A DNA stretch of 64,000 bases, from the NCBI RefSeq assembly GCF_024594815.1, contig NZ_JANJOU010000015.1:1-64000 (forward strand), written 5' to 3'. The notes under the pieces are model-generated. The model was not told the DNA's origin. It did not search any database and saw nothing but the letters and a program-made list of their open reading frames with translations. This document shows positions 61,248 to 64,000 of the stretch, one piece after another; within the stretch, counting starts at the first letter, position 1; the number at the start of each line of letters is the position of its first letter. The position numbers and the translations under genes are program-made. The stretch is from Roseomonas populi. Its GTDB lineage: Bacteria > Pseudomonadota > Alphaproteobacteria > Acetobacterales > Acetobacteraceae.

Positions 61248-63365
61248 TCACCCGATCTCGATCACCGCATCCGCCGCGAAGGCCCCTTCGCCTGCGGGCA
61301 GGACCAGCACCGGGTTCAGGTCCACCGAGACGAGCCGCTCCCCTGCCGCCACCGCGAAGGCGGAGAGGGCCGAGAGGGCGCGGGCGAGGGCGGGGACGTC
61401 GGCCCTGGGCCGTCCCCGCGCGCCGTCCAGCAGGGGGAAGCCGCGGAGGGAGCGGATCATGGCCTCGGCCTCCGCCACGTCCACGGGGCAGCGGCGCAGG
61501 GCCACGTCGCGCAGCACCTCGATGAAGACGCCGCCGAGGCCGACCATCGCGACGGGGCCGAAGACCGGGTCGCGCGTCATGCCGAGGGCCACTTCCACCG
61601 CGCCGGTGACCTGGCGGGCCACCAGCACGCCGGTGACGCGCGCGCCGGGGACGTTGCGGGCGGCGTTGGCCATCAGGGTGGCATGGCCGGCGCGCACGGC
61701 CTCCTCATCGGCGATGTTCAGCAGCACGCCGCCGACCTCCGACTTGTGGAGGATGTCGGGGGAGAGGAGCTTCATCACCACGGGGAAGCCGATGGAGCGG
61801 GCGGCGGCCACGGCCTCCTCGGCGCTCGCGGCGGTGGCCTCGGGCACGGCGGGGATGCCGGCGGCGGCCAGCAGGCGCTTGGCCTCCGCCTCGTCCGGCG
61901 CCGTGGCGGGCAGGGTGACCGTGGGCATCGGCACGGGCGCGCGGGGCGGGCGGGCGAAGGCCGCGCCGAAGCGGCCCTGCGCGGCCAGGGCAGCCACGGC
62001 GCGGGAGGGATCGGGGAAGACGAGGTAGCCGTCCGCCTCGTACTCCCGCACCTGTTCCGGTGCGGCGAGGACGCTGAGGACCCAGAGGCGGTCCGGGTGG
62101 TCCTTCTTCACCCCGTTCAACTCCGCGCGCAGCCTCGGCGCGAGGGCGGGGGAGCCGCCGACGCCGGTGAAGAAGGCAATCAGGCTCGTGTAGCCGCCAT
62201 CCTCCACCATGCCGCGCGCGAAGGCGCCCACCATGGACATGTCGTTGAACACCTGCGCGGTGCAGTCCACGGGGTTGGCGGGGTTGCTGAAGGGGATCAG
62301 GGCGCGTAGCCGGTCCTGCGCCGCCTCCGGCATCGGCGGCATGGGCAGGCCCTGCTCCTCCGCCGCGTCGGAGATCATCACCCCCGCCCCGCCGGAGATG
62401 GAGACGACGCCGAGGGTGTTCCGCACGGGGTAGATGCGCGGGGTGGCGGCATAGGCCACGTCCAGCAGCTCCTCCGTGTCGCGGGCGCGGTGGACGCCGA
62501 ACTCGGCCAGGACGGCCGAGGTCACCGCATCATCCCCGGCGATGCTGGCCGTGTGGGACTGGGCGGCGCTGGCGCCGAGGGCGGAGCGGCCGACCTTCAT
62601 CATCACCACGGGCTTGCGGGCGCGGCGGGCGGCCTCCAGCGCGGCGAGGAAGCGCGGGCCCTCCCGCACGCCCTCGGAGTAGCAGGCGATCACCTCCACC
62701 CCGTCATCGCCCGCCAGGTGGCCGATGGCGTCGCCCAGCGTCACCTCCGCCTCGTTGCCGGTGGTGATCAGGATCGGCGTGGCGATGCCCCGGTTCCGGG
62801 CCGCAGCGAAAAGATGGGTGCCGTAGGCGCCGGACTGGCTGGCGATGCCCACGCGCCCGCGGCCCTCAGGTGCCTGCACCGGCCAACCGCTGTCGAAGGA
62901 GGAGGTGAAGATCGGGTAGTAGCCCAGCGGCGCGTTGAACAGGCCCAGGCAGTTCGGCCCCAGCAACCGCATCCCGTGCCGCCGCGCCGTGGCCACCAGC
63001 GCTTCCTGGGCCGCTTGGCCCTCCCCCCCGACTTCGGCGAAGCCGGCGGTGAAGACGATGGCGGCGCGGCAGCCGCGGCGGCCCAGCGCCTCCACTGCCT
63101 CCTCCGCCAGGGCACCGGGCACGGCCACCACGGCAGCGTCGGGCACGCCGGGCAAGGCGTCGATGTCGGGGAAGGCAGGAAGGCCCTGCACGCGGTCCCG
63201 CTTCGGGTTCACCGGCCACAATTCCCCGGCGAAGCCCTGGCTGATCATGCTGTGCACGGGGCGCCCGCCGATGCGCGTCGGCTCCTCCGAGGCGCCGATC
63301 ACGGCCAGGCTGCGCGGCGCCAGCATGGACCGCAGGGACTCGAAGCCCGGATCGCCGTCCATCAT
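61248..63365 (-). CDS. ADP-forming acetate/acyl-CoA ligase (fused alpha-beta)
   Basis: A 705-residue NDP-forming acyl-CoA synthetase. The N-terminal CoA-binding Rossmann domain has MLAPRSLAVIGASEEPTRIGG, the succinyl-CoA-ligase-like domains contain GIASQSGAYG and NPANPVDCTAQVF, and the C-terminal ATP-grasp domain has FPVVMKLLSPDILHKSEVGGV. It interconverts acyl-CoA + ADP + Pi with acid + CoA + ATP. Two tandem ATGs are possible (63365/63362); GGAGGG lies 7 nt upstream. The 206 bp between its stop and the kinase start holds the kinase's upstream region with no further gene seen. Confidence 0.92.
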   Translation of the reverse strand: MMDGDPGFESLRSMLAPRSLAVIGASEEPTRIGGRPVHSMISQGFAGELWPVNPKRDRVQGLPAFPDIDALPGVPDAAVVAVPGALAEEAVEALGRRGCRAAIVFTAGFAEVGGEGQAAQEALVATARRHGMRLLGPNCLGLFNAPLGYYPIFTSSFDSGWPVQAPEGRGRVGIASQSGAYGTHLFAAARNRGIATPILITTGNEAEVTLGDAIGHLAGDDGVEVIACYSEGVREGPRFLAALEAARRARKPVVMMKVGRSALGASAAQSHTASIAGDDAVTSAVLAEFGVHRARDTEELLDVAYAATPRIYPVRNTLGVVSISGGAGVMISDAAEEQGLPMPPMPEAAQDRLRALIPFSNPANPVDCTAQVFNDMSMVGAFARGMVEDGGYTSLIAFFTGVGGSPALAPRLRAELNGVKKDHPDRLWVLSVLAAPEQVREYEADGYLVFPDPSRAVAALAAQGRFGAAFARPPRAPVPMPTVTLPATAPDEAEAKRLLAAAGIPAVPEATAASAEEAVAAARSIGFPVVMKLLSPDILHKSEVGGVLLNIADEEAVRAGHATLMANAARNVPGARVTGVLVARQVTGAVEVALGMTRDPVFGPVAMVGLGGVFIEVLRDVALRRCPVDVAEAEAMIRSLRGFPLLDGARGRPRADVPALARALSALSAFAVAAGERLVSVDLNPVLVLPAGEGAFAADAVIEIG

Positions 63366-63398
63366 GCCGCATCCCTCCCCTTGGTTCGGGAGGGACGC

Positions 63399-63422
63399 TG
63401 CCCCGGGCGCCAGCCCGGGGCA
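63399..63422. other. GC-rich hairpin between minus-strand genes
   Basis: TGCCCCGGGC (63399-63408) and GCCCGGGGCA (63413-63422) form a perfect 10-bp stem with a four-base loop in the 79-bp gap. No T-run follows on either strand, so it is not a canonical terminator. It may stabilise an RNA end or attenuate read-through. Confidence 0.5.
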
Positions 63423-63444
63423 AGAACCCCGGAGGAGAGGGCTC

Positions 63445-63651
63445 TCAGCCCTCCTTCGCTTCGTCGTCCTCCTCCTCGTAGGAAACCTCGGCCCCGCCAA
63501 CCACGGCCAGGCAATCCGCATAAGTGGAGAGGATCCAGTCCCGGTCGTGCTCCACCCCGTCCTTGGCGGAGTCCATGATGATCCGGAGCAGGGCGAGCGC
63601 CACGGCAGGCTCGCTCTCGCCCTGGATCTGAATGTTTGGAAGGTCGGACAT
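63445..63651 (-). CDS. Small acidic hypothetical protein, 68 residues
   Basis: It begins MSDLPNIQIQGESEPAVALALLRIIMDSA and ends with a strongly acidic tail (YEEEDDEAKEG). AAAGGGG lies about 8 nt upstream of the ATG. The regular helix pattern and acidic composition differ from frame shadows in this GC-rich sequence, which are Arg/Pro-rich, so I believe it is real. No family is recognised. It may be co-transcribed with the acyl-CoA ligase 79 bp downstream. Confidence 0.65.
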   Translation of the reverse strand: MSDLPNIQIQGESEPAVALALLRIIMDSAKDGVEHDRDWILSTYADCLAVVGGAEVSYEEEDDEAKEG

Positions 63652-63948
63652 GCCGGCCCCTTTCGTATCGCGGTGCAGCAGGGTTCAAAGCCTTAACATG
63701 AGACAAGGATGCGGGAAGGGCCGGGGCATCACGCGGAGTTGGCACGGCGCACATCTTTGCTGCAAATCGTTCTCAACCGCGTTGCATCGGCTGTGCAGGT
63801 GCGATAGAGGGCAGACCTCCGACGGACGCATCGCGGCCCGGCGCCCCCCGCCGTGCCGTCAGCGCCGGGCCCTCATCGGCCCGGCGCGTGCCGCCCGTCC
63901 CAGGGCGCCCCGAGCGGACGCCGCGACAGAATAGGACGCCCCAGGGAC

Positions 63949-64000
63949 ATGCCCCTCGCCCGCGCCTTCCGGTTCCTGCCCGTGCTGCTGGCGCTCACGA
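63949..64000 (+). CDS. Exported protein, N-terminal fragment cut by window end
   Basis: Only 17 codons are visible: MPLARAFRFLPVLLALT, the positive n-region and hydrophobic core of a signal peptide. AGGGA lies just upstream of the ATG. The product is unknown. The 297 bp between it and the divergent small acidic gene should hold both promoters; no strong motif was found. Confidence 0.5.
   Translation, partial: MPLARAFRFLPVLLALT

Overview
The window is about 70% G+C, densely coded and rich in short ATGA/GTGA/TTGA stop-start overlaps. The gene set points to an alphaproteobacterium, most likely an Acetobacteraceae member of the Roseomonas type: Bug-type solute receptor, HWE-family kinases, DUF3606, alternative complex III with a caa3 oxidase, cysNC fusion, and a secreted RTX phosphodiesterase. 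This is inference from gene content; there is no rRNA marker here.

Layout. 0.3-5.5 kb: Asp/Glu-type racemase, divergent RpiR-type regulator with a class III aminotransferase, a secreted Pro/Gly-rich protein, a MAPEG protein and an amino-acid ABC receptor. 5.7-14.4 kb: a LigD-like protein without its ligase domain, an LLM flavin oxidoreductase, a small exported protein with a clear terminator, a large FAD dehydrogenase, pfkB-glk, and a secreted glycosidase-like protein. 14.5-19.2 kb: sulfate activation (cysD-cysNC-cysQ and a TauE/SafE exporter); cysD carries an in-frame N-terminal Cro/YdaS-like HTH preceded by two inverted repeats. 19.4-25.7 kb: PhnCDEE-type ABC transporter, Bug receptor, RraA-like aldolase and a D-2-hydroxyacid dehydrogenase. 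26-28 kb: AraC regulator divergent from an MFS transporter.

28.4-37.5 kb: a Ugp-like ABC transporter (two permeases, receptor, ATPase), a divergent GlpR/DeoR-type regulator and a 1,259-residue secreted glycerophosphodiesterase with RTX repeats. Together they read as a system that hydrolyses glycerophosphodiesters outside the cell and imports the product. 37.8-49.6 kb: alternative complex III (actABCDEF), a CtaG-like assembly factor, and caa3 oxidase genes including a COX1-COX3 fusion. 50.5-56.2 kb: Crp/Fnr regulator, an active CheB, a degenerate-CheB/CheR/PAS/HWE-kinase fusion and a single-domain response regulator. 56.5-64 kb: aldehyde dehydrogenase, isocitrate/isopropylmalate-type dehydrogenase, another HWE kinase, ADP-forming acyl-CoA synthetase, a small acidic protein and the start of an exported protein at the edge.

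The strongest unexplained signal is a family of 11 intergenic repeats of about 200-280 bp in both orientations. Each is a string of hairpins whose stems keep pairing while their sequences change. The first hairpin usually carries a GGAA (GNRA) loop and sits 4-44 bp behind a stop codon in nine of the ten copies whose left flank is visible. Copies occupy six of the eight convergent gene junctions and split the act-caa3 operon at three points. One copy runs into the 5' end of coxB and another overlaps the likely ribosome-binding site of actE. I know of no described family matching this.
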